A stretch of 64,000 nucleotides of DNA from Dietzia psychralcaliphila (GTDB taxonomy: Bacteria > Actinomycetota > Actinomycetes > Mycobacteriales > Mycobacteriaceae), in NCBI RefSeq assembly GCF_003096095.1, contig NZ_CP015453.1, forward strand, positions 1,116,001 to 1,180,000. Direction: 5' to 3'. Below, piece after piece: positions 55,421-64,000 of this stretch. Position 1 is the first letter of the stretch. Every line of letters begins with the position of its first letter. The translations under genes were made by a program, and so were the position numbers. The notes under the pieces were generated by a model, which saw only the letters and a program-made list of their open reading frames with translations, did not search any database and was not told the DNA's origin.

Positions 55421-56410
55421 ATGACCGACGAGCGCGAGATCACGTGCCCCACCGATCTGGCCCACGGCCGCCGACTCAACCCTGCCGCTGTCGGCTGGAC
55501 CCGCACGCCGCTGCACCGCACGCGCATCTCCGGTTGGGGGCGCACCAAGCGCTGGGAGTACTGGGGCATCGTGACCGACCGGTTCGTGGTGGGACTGACG
55601 GTGGCTGGTCTCGACTACCTGTCCACCTGCGCGGTCTACGTCCTGGACCGCCAGACCGGTGTGGAGACCACCCGTGGCGGGATCAGCCCGTTCGTCCGGC
55701 CGGGATTCGGCGACGATCCGGGAGACGGGACGGTGCGCGCGTCGGCCGGCGTGGGCTCTGGTCGGGTGGGTATCGAGATCGACGACGACGCGGGCGCCAC
55801 CGCGATCCGGGTGCACGCGAAGGGCCTCCAGGTGGTCCTGGATGTCATGCGCCCGGGCCACGACAGCCTTGGGGTGGTGGTGCCGTGGAGCGAGCGCCGC
55901 TTCCAGTACACGCTCAAGGACCTCGCCAATCCCGTCACCGGTTCGGTGACCCTGGACGGGGTCGCCCACGACCTCGGGGCCGGCTGGGCGGTCCTGGACC
56001 GCGGGCGCGGACGCTGGCGGTACGCCACCCGATGGAACTGGGGCGCCGGCAGCGGCGTGGTGGACGGTGTGCCGTGTGCACTGCAGGTGGGTGGGCGGTG
56101 GACCGACGGGACCGGGTCCACAGAGAACGGGATCCTCGTGGACGGCCGTCTGCACAAGCTCGGCGAGGATCTGCACTGGACCTATGATCTGGCGGATCCG
56201 GAGGCTGCCTGGAGGGTCCGTGGTGAGCGCCTGGACGCCACGCTCACCCCGTTCCACCTCCGCCGGGACATCACCGAACTCGGGATCCTGGCCGTGCGCA
56301 CCCATCAGGCCTTCGGCATCTGGTCCGGAACCGGGGTCCTGGATGATGGCACCACGGTGCGCCTGGACGGCCTCACCGGGTGGGCGGAGGAGTCGCGGAA
56401 CCGCTGGTAG
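55421..56410 (+). CDS. DUF2804 protein
   Basis: 329 aa from ATG at 55421, with GGAAAGG upstream; the frame is open to 55289 but that part overlaps the antiporter start. The protein is beta-rich, with WGRTKRWEYWGIV near 45, GLDYLSTCAVYVLD, and a late RWRYATRWNWGAGSG. DUF2804 proteins have no known enzyme function. No signal peptide. Confidence 0.88.
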   Translation: MTDEREITCPTDLAHGRRLNPAAVGWTRTPLHRTRISGWGRTKRWEYWGIVTDRFVVGLTVAGLDYLSTCAVYVLDRQTGVETTRGGISPFVRPGFGDDPGDGTVRASAGVGSGRVGIEIDDDAGATAIRVHAKGLQVVLDVMRPGHDSLGVVVPWSERRFQYTLKDLANPVTGSVTLDGVAHDLGAGWAVLDRGRGRWRYATRWNWGAGSGVVDGVPCALQVGGRWTDGTGSTENGILVDGRLHKLGEDLHWTYDLADPEAAWRVRGERLDATLTPFHLRRDITELGILAVRTHQAFGIWSGTGVLDDGTTVRLDGLTGWAEESRNRW

Positions 56411-56452
56411 GTCTAGGCGGTCGGCCCGTCCGCGAAGAGGGTCTCGGGCGCA

Positions 56453-57199
56453 CTACAGGCGTATGGCTCTGATCAGCTGGTCGGCCAGATCTGTGAGGGA
56501 CGTGGCCATGATGTCCGGCGACCGGAAGTACCCCGGGTAGGGCTCGCCGTTCCTGTTGATCCAGGCGGTACCGAGTCCAGCTCGTGCGGCGCCGTCGATG
56601 TCCCAGGGATGAACGGCGACGAGCATCGCATTCGTGGGGTCGACACCGCACCGGACGAGAGCGTGCGCGTATGCCCCGCCGGCCGGCTTCCAGGCACCGG
56701 CGTCCTCCACCGAGAGAAGTGCCTCGAAATGCTCGCGTATCGACGCGCGGTCGAGGAGGCCTTCGGCGATCGCCGCCGAGCCGTTGCTCAGCGTCACCAA
56801 ACGGATCCCCAGGGCGGTCAGTGCTCGCACTCCGTCCGGCACGTCGGGGTGCACGAGGAGGGCGGTGAACCCGCCCATGATGTGCTGGACCGCGGCGTCG
56901 GGGTCGCGATCGAGCGGGTGACCATGGAGGCTGATTCGCAGCGAGTCCTGGGCGAGGCGGGCGAAGGAGTCGCTCGCCGACACGACCGTGAGGGCGAAGC
57001 CGTCCCGGAGGAGCCCTGCGAACCAGCTCGACGCCAGGTGCGCCGGCGCGCCGACATCCTCGAACCGCCGGCTCATCGGCGACATGTCCGAGAGTGTCTC
57101 GTTGACGTCGAAGATGATCAGGGCCGGTGTCCGGGGCCCGTCCGGGCTCACCGGGTGGTCCCGGCTCGCGATTCGCTCCCCCGAGTGCTCGTCGGTCAT
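56453..57199 (-). CDS. HAD-superfamily haloacid dehalogenase-type hydrolase
   Basis: 248 aa. Motif I FDVNETLSD (nucleophile Asp near 31), motif II TLSNGSAAI, motif III Lys in AWKPAGGAY, and motif IV HPWDIDGA fit type II haloacid dehalogenases, which lack a large cap. GGAGGGTTCC precedes ATG. Dehalogenase activity is not certain; related HADs act on phosphates. It follows the flavodoxin-like gene by 48 bp, over a 17-bp repeat. Confidence 0.87.
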   Translation of the reverse strand: MTDEHSGERIASRDHPVSPDGPRTPALIIFDVNETLSDMSPMSRRFEDVGAPAHLASSWFAGLLRDGFALTVVSASDSFARLAQDSLRISLHGHPLDRDPDAAVQHIMGGFTALLVHPDVPDGVRALTALGIRLVTLSNGSAAIAEGLLDRASIREHFEALLSVEDAGAWKPAGGAYAHALVRCGVDPTNAMLVAVHPWDIDGAARAGLGTAWINRNGEPYPGYFRSPDIMATSLTDLADQLIRAIRL

Positions 57200-57209
57200 G
57201 GAACCCTCC

Positions 57210-57260
57210 TCGGTCAGGATCGGTGCTCGGCCAGAATCGGTACTTGCTCAGGATCGGTAC
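57210..57260 (-). repeat. 17-bp tandem repeat over the flavodoxin stop codon
   Basis: Three 17-bp units (57210-57226, 57227-57243, 57244-57260), each like TCGGTCAGGATCGGTAC. The third holds the stop codon of the flavodoxin-like gene (minus strand); the first holds another stop, in a different frame. Confidence 0.75.
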
Positions 57261-57961
57261 TCGGGGTTCTCCCAGCCGAAGCGGGCACCGGAGTCCCAGG
57301 CGGAGCGCTGGTTGCCCTCGCCGGGGATGCCGCCGGCCGCCTTGAGCAGCCGGGCCAGGTGCATCAGGTTCCAGGTCATGAAGGTCGTGTTGCGGTTGGT
57401 GAAGTCATTCTCCGGCCCACCGCTGCCGGGGTCCAGGTACGACGGCCCGGGGCCGACCTCGCCGATCCAGCCCGCGTCGGCGTTGGGCGGGATCGTGTAG
57501 CCGAGGTGCTGCAGGCTGTAGAGGATGTTCATCGCGCAGTGCTTGAGTCCGTCCTCGTTGCCGGTGACCAGGCACCCGCCGACCCGGCCGTAGTAGAGAT
57601 GCTGGCCCTTGTCATTGAGCATCCCGGACAGCGCGTAGAGCCGCTCGATGACCTGCTTCATCACACTGGAGTTGTCGCCCAGCCAGATGGGCCCGGCCAG
57701 CACGAGGATGTCGGCCTCGAGAATCCGCGGGTAGATATCCGGCCAGGCGTCGACGTCCCATCCGTGCTCGCGCATGTCCGGGTAGACGCCCGTCGCGATC
57801 GGGTGGTCGACCGCGCGGAGGGTCTCCACCTCGACTCCGTGCTTGCGCATGATCGAGGCGCTCGCGTCGACGAGTCCCTGGGTGTTGCTGACGTCGGGGC
57901 TGCGCGTGAGAGTGCAGTTGACGAAGATCGCCCGCAGGCCGGTGAAATCGGTCTCGCTCAT
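57248..57961 (-). CDS. NAD(P)H-dependent FMN-containing oxidoreductase (flavodoxin-like)
   Basis: 237 aa. AIFVNCTLTRSPDVSNTQGLVDAS (phosphate loop, residues 10-33), DILVLAGPIWLGDNSSVMKQVIERL and GRVGGCLVTGNEDG are NADPH-dependent FMN reductase features. GAGGAGTCCC precedes ATG. Probable quinone or azo-type reductase in the cytoplasm. Co-transcription with the HAD hydrolase is likely. Confidence 0.88.
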   Translation of the reverse strand: MSETDFTGLRAIFVNCTLTRSPDVSNTQGLVDASASIMRKHGVEVETLRAVDHPIATGVYPDMREHGWDVDAWPDIYPRILEADILVLAGPIWLGDNSSVMKQVIERLYALSGMLNDKGQHLYYGRVGGCLVTGNEDGLKHCAMNILYSLQHLGYTIPPNADAGWIGEVGPGPSYLDPGSGGPENDFTNRNTTFMTWNLMHLARLLKAAGGIPGEGNQRSAWDSGARFGWENPEYRS

Positions 57962-58155
57962 CGGGACTCCTCGGTGCCGGTAGGGGCGATCATCAGAGCG
58001 TAATCACCAGCTAGCAGCTACCGTCCGGTTTCGGTGGCGGAATACGTGGGGGCGAAATGAGAACGAGGCCCGGACTGCGACAGGAGGGTGCGTCGGGCAT
58101 TGGAGTACGCAAGGTCCTCGGAAGGTCTCCGCCACAGCAATCGCTAGAGCTGTTC

Positions 58156-58160
58156 AGGCG
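58156..58160 (+). repeat. Target-site duplication, left copy (AGGCG)
   Basis: AGGCG directly before the IS21 left end; the same five bases follow the right end at 60778-60782. Confidence 0.8.
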
Positions 58161-58305
58161 TGGCAGATAGGGCCAGTGGGTACGCCTAGTCCGGCGATCC
58201 GGTACTTCGATTCCGGCGACTCGGTACTCCTTGGGGCGGGCGGGGTGGTCTGCTCGGGGTGAGGCGGCGCGACTGCGCCGCTTCTTCCTATTTGAGGAGG
58301 CTGAT

Positions 58306-59907
58306 GTGGCCGAGTACAAGGCCATCATGACGTTGGCGCTGGCCGGGCATAGCTACAGCGAGATCGTCGCCGCCGTCGGGTGTTCGCGTCGGGAGATCGC
58401 GGCGGTGAAGAAGACGATCACCGCGTACGGCATCACCGCCGGCCAAGCGTCGTCGATGAACCCGGCCGAGATCGCCGGGATGTTCCCCGACGGGCGCAAA
58501 CGCGTCTCGGAGGACTACGCCAAGCCCGATTTTGATCGGGTGCTGGCGTCGATGAAGTTCAACCGGCACTTCACCATCCAGCAGGCCTGGGGCAAGTATC
58601 TCGCCGCTCCGGCCGGAAGCGGGAAGAAGTACGGGTACTCGCAGTACTGCGCCCTGTTCGCCGAGCACGCCCGCATCAAGGACGTGGTGGCCACGCTGCA
58701 TCACGAACCGGGTCGGACGATGCTGGTCGACTGGGCCGGCGACACCCTCGAGGTCCTCGACGCCGTCACCGGAGAGGTCACCAAGCTGTACTTGTTCGTG
58801 GCCGTCCTGCCGTACTCCGGTGCGGTGTTCTGCCGCGGCTTCACGGATATGAAATCGCCGTCCTGGATTGACGCTCACGTCGCCGCATTCGCGTTCTTCG
58901 GTGGGACACCGCAGATGGTGGTGCCCGACAACCCGACCACCGCCACTCATCGGCAGAAGCAGGGCGAGGCGGCCAGGGCTGTCAACGTCCGCTACCAGCA
59001 GCTGGCCGACCACTACGGCACCGCGATCGTGCCGGCCCGGGTCCGAAAACCCCGCGACAAGGCAGCCGTAGAGTCAGCAGTGGAAGTGGTCAACAAACGC
59101 GTCATCGGCTACCTCGCCGAGGAGGTGTGGACCACCGTCGAGGCCCTGAACGCGGCGATCGCCGACCGCGTCGCCGAGATCAACACCCAGATTCGCCGGG
59201 CTGACGGTACGACCCGGTGGGAGAGGTTCGAGTCCGACGAAGCGCCGCTGCTGGCGGCCCTGCCCGACGACGGGTTCGCCACGGTGGAATGGAAGCAACT
59301 CAAGGTCGGCCGGAACTATCACGTCTCCTGCGAGTCGCAGTACTACTCGGTGCCGTACACCTTCGCCGGTCAGCTGCTGCGGGTGCGCCTGACCGCGCAG
59401 TCGGTGACGCTCTTCGACGGTGACCAGGTCGTCTGCGAGCATTCGCGGCGCCACGGCCGCAAGGGCCAGTACTCGACGGTGCTGGCTCACGCCCCGAAAG
59501 AGCACCAGGGTATCGACGGCCTGTGGTCGCGGCAGTGGTTCACCGACCGCGCCCGCGGGTTCGGCCCCGCCACCGAGCAGGTGATCGCCCAGATCCTGGA
59601 TCGTCACGTGATCGAGGCGCAGGGCTATCTGGACTGCCAGAACATTCTCGAAACTCTCGGCAAGAGAAGTCGACAGCGGCTCGAGGCGGCCTGCCAAGTG
59701 CTGCTCAACCAGAACAGCGTCGGCAGCTACAGCGTGCTCAAACGCGTCATGGCCACCATCGACTCCGACGGCAAAGCGCCCCGACCCGTGGTCCCGGCGG
59801 CGGCCACACGAAAGCCCCCGCCACCGGCCGGAGCCCGAGACGACAGCGCCGTTCAAGTTCGCTCGGCCGATCACTATGCGCGCGGCCGCAGCGGGGAGGG
59901 CGTGTGA
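58306..59907 (+). CDS. istA: IS21 transposase IstA
   Basis: 533 aa from GTG at 58306, with TTGAGGAGG six bases upstream. N-terminal helix-turn-helix (AGHSYSEIVAAVGCSRREIAAVKK) and an rve/DDE core: D in LVDWAGD, D in VVPDNPTTA, E in AAVESAVEVV. It cuts and joins the element ends. The C-terminal Pro-rich tail (PPPPAGARDD) is variable in the family. The stop overlaps istB (TGATG). Confidence 0.95.
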   Translation: MAEYKAIMTLALAGHSYSEIVAAVGCSRREIAAVKKTITAYGITAGQASSMNPAEIAGMFPDGRKRVSEDYAKPDFDRVLASMKFNRHFTIQQAWGKYLAAPAGSGKKYGYSQYCALFAEHARIKDVVATLHHEPGRTMLVDWAGDTLEVLDAVTGEVTKLYLFVAVLPYSGAVFCRGFTDMKSPSWIDAHVAAFAFFGGTPQMVVPDNPTTATHRQKQGEAARAVNVRYQQLADHYGTAIVPARVRKPRDKAAVESAVEVVNKRVIGYLAEEVWTTVEALNAAIADRVAEINTQIRRADGTTRWERFESDEAPLLAALPDDGFATVEWKQLKVGRNYHVSCESQYYSVPYTFAGQLLRVRLTAQSVTLFDGDQVVCEHSRRHGRKGQYSTVLAHAPKEHQGIDGLWSRQWFTDRARGFGPATEQVIAQILDRHVIEAQGYLDCQNILETLGKRSRQRLEAACQVLLNQNSVGSYSVLKRVMATIDSDGKAPRPVVPAAATRKPPPPAGARDDSAVQVRSADHYARGRSGEGV

Positions 59908-60674
59908 TGTTCACCGAGATCGATCACCAGAAGTTCCGCAATCTGCGCATCACGCACGTGGCGACCCGGTTCGAGGAGCTCATCAGCGATGAGGCCAATG
60001 ACGAGCTCACCCCGGAGCAGATCTTTCTCACCGCCGTCGACGACGCCTTGGACCAGCGCCAGGCCCACCGGATCGACAAGCTGATCCGAGCGGCGAAGTT
60101 CCCGATCCCGCAGGCCTCGATCGCGGAGATCAACTACCAGGAAGGACGCGGGATCACCCCGGTGCGGATGAAACGCTACGCCGGGCACCACTGGCGCCAA
60201 GACCCCACCAACCTGCTGGTCCTCTCACCGACCGGCGGCGGGAAAACCTACCTGGCCTGCGCGATCGGCATCGCCGCCTGCCAGAACGGGCACACCGTCA
60301 CCTACGCCCGCATGGACGAACTCGCCCGGCGGCTGGTCATCGCCCGCGGCGACGGCATCCGCCACCAGAAGATGCTCAACGACCTCTCGGACGTGGAGCT
60401 GCTGATCATCGACGATTTCCTGACCGTGGGCATCGATCCTGAGGCCGCGAACGACTTGTTCGCCGTGTTGGCCAACCGGGAGCACCGGCTGCCGACGATG
60501 ATCGCTTCCCAATCCCGGCCGGCGTACTGGCTCGAGGCGCTGCCTGACCGGGTCGCCGCGGACTCCATCGTCAACCGCCTGGCCAACAACGCCCGCGAGA
60601 TCAACCTCGGCGAAGTCGACATGCGCCGACAGCGCGACGACCAAGCCCGAGCCACTACCGGCTACTGGGAGTAA
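59907..60674 (+). CDS. istB: IS21 helper ATPase IstB
   Basis: 255 aa. Walker A SPTGGGKT near 106-113 and Walker B LLIIDDF near 162-168 of the DnaA/DnaC-like AAA+ fold; the end (NRLANNAREINLGEVDMRR) is typical. IstB oligomerises on target DNA and brings IstA. The start overlaps the istA stop by one base, so translation is probably coupled. Confidence 0.95.
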   Translation: MFTEIDHQKFRNLRITHVATRFEELISDEANDELTPEQIFLTAVDDALDQRQAHRIDKLIRAAKFPIPQASIAEINYQEGRGITPVRMKRYAGHHWRQDPTNLLVLSPTGGGKTYLACAIGIAACQNGHTVTYARMDELARRLVIARGDGIRHQKMLNDLSDVELLIIDDFLTVGIDPEAANDLFAVLANREHRLPTMIASQSRPAYWLEALPDRVAADSIVNRLANNAREINLGEVDMRRQRDDQARATTGYWE

Positions 60675-60777
60675 CCCCCGACGGTGCCGGCCCGCTTCAC
60701 ACACGGGCCGGTTCCGGGTCGCCGGAATGGCGGTACCAACTCGCCGGACCCGCGGTACCGACAAGCCCTATCTGCCA

Positions 60778-60782
60778 AGGCG
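60778..60782 (+). repeat. Target-site duplication, right copy (AGGCG)
   Basis: AGGCG directly after the IS21 right end, matching 58156-58160. Confidence 0.8.
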
Positions 60783-60836
60783 CCGGTGGGTTCTTTCGAG
60801 GCCTCGCGGGTACAGATGAGCCGCTGGTAGGAGCGC

Positions 60837-61172
60837 TCAAGCGGTATTGGCCTCACAGGCCACGAATGCCGTCCCAAACCGGACCTTCTGCTCGTAAGTC
60901 GGCAAGGTCTGCCTGGTCGGTAAGGAGCGGTGGATTCTGCACAGCGGATCGCCAGCCTGGCCCCGGTGCCCGTAGGTGGCCTGCTGATCGCGCTGGCCGC
61001 ATAGGGGTGGGACGTTCGCGGTCAGGTGCACGACTTGGAATGGATTCGTCACGGTGCGTGCAGCGGGAGCGACCTTGGCCGCGGCAGAGTGGCAACTGGC
61101 GAACCCATTCATGGGCACCACCGTGACCCGAATACAGAACCCCTGGTCACTGATATTGAGCCAGTCGGTCAC
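60837..61172 (-). pseudogene. Degraded ISL3-type transposase fragment
   Basis: The frame contains TVTNPFQVVHLTAN and YGHRGQAGDPLCRIHRSL, which match the ISL3 transposase core (usual form: VADPFHVV-LAN and GHRGRKGDPLYR-RRLL). Only about 110 residues remain; the N-terminus and the catalytic end are missing and the spacing is shifted. It is a decayed remnant, older than the IS21 insertion beside it. Between it and the next gene (61173-61316) nothing recognisable remains. Confidence 0.65.
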
Positions 61173-61316
61173 GACCTACGCCGACTGGCATTGGATAGTG
61201 CCCAGCAGGCGGGCTGGCGTCCACTACGAGTGTGAGGTCGACTAGCTCGGTCACGATCGACAAGGTGCCGTTGCCGCGGACCTGCTTCTGCTTGCCGTCG
61301 TCGGCGCCCAGCTGAA

Positions 61317-64000
61317 CTATCGTTGGCGACGGGCGTCCCGCTCGGCATCGTCGTCCTCACGCTGGGCGTCCTGGTCGTAGGAGCTGGCCAAGCTCTCGAG
61401 CAGGGCTCCAGTACGCGGCCAGCGGTTCCGAACTTTCACCGCGTTGTCGCGGAACTCTTCCGCGATAGCGCGCTCTTGGTCGCCCCCGGCGTAAGCAGTC
61501 CGTCCGTGGACTCCGCGCTGGTTGAGGCGGCTAATGCGAAATTCGGATTCCAGTTCGTCGCTCTGTTCGTGCTCTATGACGTTGCGGACTGGCTCGCACG
61601 GCCAGGTTCCGTCCTCATCAGTGACAGGGGCGGCGAGTGCGGCGCCGATTGCGGCGGACGCGATTTGGGTCCGGTCACGCGATCCAAGTTCAACGCGGAC
61701 CTGTTCTACCCACGCTTGCACAGCCTCGGCGGCTGGAAGTTCGTCGGGAACGTTTGAGCCCGGAAGAGGGCCATGCCACCCGTTTAAGAGGCTCCATGCT
61801 GCACTGCTGAACCTGAATTGTTCGCCGGACATCTCCGACGTCTCGTCTCCGGCGACTGCTGCGTCAACATCAGTCTTGGGCTGGTCGTCGGGTTTGTACA
61901 CACTGCTGGCCGCGGTGGCAAACAACTCTGGCTTACGAGCTAGCTCTCGATGAAGAGCCCGCGGCTCACGGTAGTCGTTCAGAACAGGAAGGTAGCGAAA
62001 CTCAAGGTTCGAGATGACTTCGTCGTCTACTTCTGAGTTTTCCAGACGATTGAGCAAGAGACCGACGGTGTAGCCGAGATTGTGGGTGTCTTCATTATCG
62101 GGTTCGTTGGCTTGGTCGAAATCAGTGGAGAGCACCCTGATAATGAGGTCTGACGAGGGGCCAGGTGAGCCGTGACCTGCGGCAGTGGTCATCGCGCCAA
62201 ACGGGCGTCCCGCGTCGAGCAAGCCCTCGCAGACTCGCTCTACGACTTCGCCGTCGACGCGGTACGGGTTCACACCTTTCCAAAAGAGCGCTTGCTGCTC
62301 CGCCTCAAGCTTCGCGACGACGCCGAGTATCGCTGAAGAGGTCCGCACGGTGTTAAGTAGGACGGCTGCCTGGTCTGGACGCTTGGCCACCACTTCTTTG
62401 AGCCAGGTGAAGTCCTCGGCCCGGGCAACGGCGTACCCCCAGGCGACGGCCAAGTCCGAGGCGGGATGTTCGGATGCGGTACTGGCCCCGAGCCGATCCA
62501 GCACTCCGTCGACGAGGTCGAGGTCCTCGCTAATGTCAATCTCTGCGAGGGTCTTTCCGACGTACCCGGGTACCTCGACGTTGGCGGCAAACGCAGCGAC
62601 CGCTTCGAAGCCGCCGGAGGCGAGAATGGCTCGGACAACTTCGGCTCGTCGATCATTGAGCGTCTTCTCGGGCTGCTCGTCGTTGCCGCCAATCTGGCGG
62701 GTGTCATCGATCTCCGCGGTCCAGCTAAACAGCTCCCCCTCCTTCTTGGTTTGCAGGTCGTAGCCTCGTTCGGCAAGAAATTGGTCGATTGCGTCGATGT
62801 CGGCTTCCGGCATAGCCCACGCGGCTTCCTTGTACCGGCGATGTCTGTCGGCCTCTTTGGCGATCTTGGCGAGCACTTCGGCTTGGGTGCCATCGCCGAG
62901 GTCGTTCCATCGCGTGCTGAATATGTCGAGGATACGAGCCATGTCGGCCGATGAGAAACGTGTGATGAGTCCTGCCAGTCCGAGCAAGTCTTCATTCGGC
63001 ACCTTGAGCAATCGGGTGCAGATCTCAGTCAGGGTTTCCTTGTATTCCGAGGGTGATGCGCGGTGACGGGGCGTCGGCCAGTCGCGGTAACGAGGGCCTG
63101 CAGGGATGATGCCCGCGCCTCGATCTTCGACGAGACCTCGAAGAAGGTCGGTGGCGTGCTCAGGGACGGTCGCGATGACCGCGTCGATCACGTCGAGACG
63201 GTTGTTAACGTTGACAGCGCCACTGGGTCGGATGATGCTGAGGACCGAGATGAGCGATGCAGCGGGACGGTTGGCGAGAGTTCCGCCGGGATCGAGGACC
63301 GCGAGGCGGGCGAGTGTTAAAGCAACGCGAGCGACGTGCGTGGGAGAAAAGGCCAAAGTCTCGAGTGCCCAGAGGAGGGACGAGTGCGACCCCTGGCTAC
63401 CCAGGAGATCTTTCTTCTCATCGAACAGGCCCATGACTGCGGCGTTCTTGGAGCGAAGTGACGTCTCAACAGCGCGCAGGAAAGCGTCGGGTGCAGCTTC
63501 AGCTAGAAGCTGAAGCTCACTAGCGAGCGTGAGCCACCGGTCGTAGTCGGCGTCTTGAAGTAGCTCTCGAACAATCTGTGTGGCGGCCTGTTGGCCGGTG
63601 ATGGTGCCCGCCGCGGTGGTGTCGCCCGTGTGAGCGCCCAGGATGGCAGTGGTTGTGGCGACGCCGCGCCGCAGAGAGTTTGAATATCGGCGTTCTTGTC
63701 GCGTGGCGTCAAAAATGAGTTTAAGCCGGTCTTCGGCGGCGAGGCCAGTGTGGGGATTGGCTTCAATGAGCACTTCAATTGCTGTCTGCGTGAAGGTGGA
63801 GAGGCTTTCGGGAGTGATAAGAGCCCCAATCGCATCCCAAGCGTCCACGATGTCCACGAAGTCCCAGTCGTTACCGAGAATTCCAAGTGGGGCATCTTCG
63901 CCGATAGTGAGCGGAATGAGTGCCCGGGTAAGGTCGCCCCAGTTCGCTTCTCGCGTGAGCGCAAGCAGAGCTTCCCTGTCCCCCTCTTTGCTTGCATCCC
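61317..64000 (-). CDS. Very large unrecognised protein, C-terminal 893 residues
   Basis: The frame is open from the window edge to TAG at 61317-61319; the start lies outside. The sequence is mostly alpha-helical and non-membrane, with repeated hydrophobic helices suggestive of HEAT/TPR-like packing. Near the upstream end is GNDWDFVDIVDAWDAIG; near the C-terminus are WPCEPVRNVIE, LNQRGVHGRTAYAGGDQERA, NRWPRTGALLESLA and an acidic-basic tail (REDDDAERDARRQR). I recall this C-terminal pattern from very large actinobacterial proteins near defence genes but cannot name the family. Base composition is clearly less GC-rich than the core genes, so it is probably acquired. Confidence 0.6.
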   Translation of the reverse strand, partial: DASKEGDREALLALTREANWGDLTRALIPLTIGEDAPLGILGNDWDFVDIVDAWDAIGALITPESLSTFTQTAIEVLIEANPHTGLAAEDRLKLIFDATRQERRYSNSLRRGVATTTAILGAHTGDTTAAGTITGQQAATQIVRELLQDADYDRWLTLASELQLLAEAAPDAFLRAVETSLRSKNAAVMGLFDEKKDLLGSQGSHSSLLWALETLAFSPTHVARVALTLARLAVLDPGGTLANRPAASLISVLSIIRPSGAVNVNNRLDVIDAVIATVPEHATDLLRGLVEDRGAGIIPAGPRYRDWPTPRHRASPSEYKETLTEICTRLLKVPNEDLLGLAGLITRFSSADMARILDIFSTRWNDLGDGTQAEVLAKIAKEADRHRRYKEAAWAMPEADIDAIDQFLAERGYDLQTKKEGELFSWTAEIDDTRQIGGNDEQPEKTLNDRRAEVVRAILASGGFEAVAAFAANVEVPGYVGKTLAEIDISEDLDLVDGVLDRLGASTASEHPASDLAVAWGYAVARAEDFTWLKEVVAKRPDQAAVLLNTVRTSSAILGVVAKLEAEQQALFWKGVNPYRVDGEVVERVCEGLLDAGRPFGAMTTAAGHGSPGPSSDLIIRVLSTDFDQANEPDNEDTHNLGYTVGLLLNRLENSEVDDEVISNLEFRYLPVLNDYREPRALHRELARKPELFATAASSVYKPDDQPKTDVDAAVAGDETSEMSGEQFRFSSAAWSLLNGWHGPLPGSNVPDELPAAEAVQAWVEQVRVELGSRDRTQIASAAIGAALAAPVTDEDGTWPCEPVRNVIEHEQSDELESEFRISRLNQRGVHGRTAYAGGDQERAIAEEFRDNAVKVRNRWPRTGALLESLASSYDQDAQREDDDAERDARRQR

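Larger units (their letters stand above)
58161..60777 (+). mobile_element. Complete IS21-family insertion sequence
   Basis: 2617 bp bounded by inverted repeats that begin TGGCAGATAGGGC on both ends (13 identical bases, then more than 60 percent identity over about 60 bp, including GGTAC and TCCGGCGA blocks at matching distances). It starts TG and ends CA and is flanked by a 5-bp duplication AGGCG. It carries istA and istB. Both genes are uninterrupted, so the element is probably recent and active. Confidence 0.95.

Noticed and set aside
53213-56305. 1030-residue open frame on the minus strand
   Set aside because: It crosses the L,D-transpeptidase, antiporter and DUF2804 genes in other frames and shows low-complexity Arg/Pro sequence.
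60662-60877. 71-residue minus-strand frame across the IS21 right end
   Set aside because: It spans the insertion boundary, so it is created by the insertion; the part outside the element was not recognised.
58000-64000. Prophage or CRISPR array in the accessory end
   Set aside because: No phage structural or integrase genes and no regularly spaced direct repeats with unique spacers.

Overview
The window is high-GC actinobacterial chromosome. A single-polypeptide type I fatty acid synthase (about 3100 aa) followed by its phosphopantetheinyl transferase, a mycothiol-dependent-type enzyme, and an actinobacterial tmRNA tag (ADTNQRDYALAA) point to Mycobacteriales (Corynebacteriales). Gene blocks match mycobacterial order as I remember it (nrdHIEF/fecB/ctaD/serB2; dinG/pncB/clpS/DUF2017/rhomboid/murI/MBL/rph/rdgB/DUF3817; fas/acpS/bcp). 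Dietzia or a close relative is my best guess; the genus is inference.

Layout. 1-8.4 kb: end of an EamA transporter, tmRNA, a membrane-anchored DsbA-like protein, tRNA-Ala, two small regulators/VOC genes, small membrane proteins, a secreted GH1 glycosidase, a serine hydrolase, NadE and the cysteine-free L36. 8.4-18.5 kb: the class Ib ribonucleotide reductase cluster behind two NrdR boxes, a siderophore-type binding lipoprotein, cytochrome oxidase subunit I, SerB and a PTH2 protein. 18.5-32 kb: DinG helicase, the NAD-salvage gene pncB, then clpS to rdgB on the plus strand, meeting a five-gene minus-strand operon (membrane protein, DUF3817, SLC13 permease, sensor kinase with a cyclic-nucleotide-type domain, response regulator). 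32-39 kb: tRNA-Leu, a DUF1538/PII-like/CBS operon, gluconokinase, mycothiol-type enzyme, AraC regulator, VOC protein and a MetP/MetS amino-acid importer. 39-56 kb: secreted protein, fas-acpS, TetR, peroxiredoxin, tRNA-Lys, an L,D-transpeptidase lipoprotein, DUF421, antiporter and DUF2804 proteins. 56-58 kb: HAD hydrolase and flavodoxin-like protein.

58-64 kb is different: a complete IS21-family element with a 5-bp target duplication, a decayed ISL3-type transposase, and the C-terminal 893 residues of a very large unrecognised protein whose base composition is visibly less GC-rich than the rest. It looks like the edge of an acquired island.

Two window-wide patterns stand out. Many genes appear leaderless: a TANNNT -10 hexamer sits 6-8 nt before the start codon (14 cases listed), which also fixes several starts. 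And short tandem repeats of 14-45 bp sit exactly on gene 3' ends, often with the stop codon inside the repeat unit.
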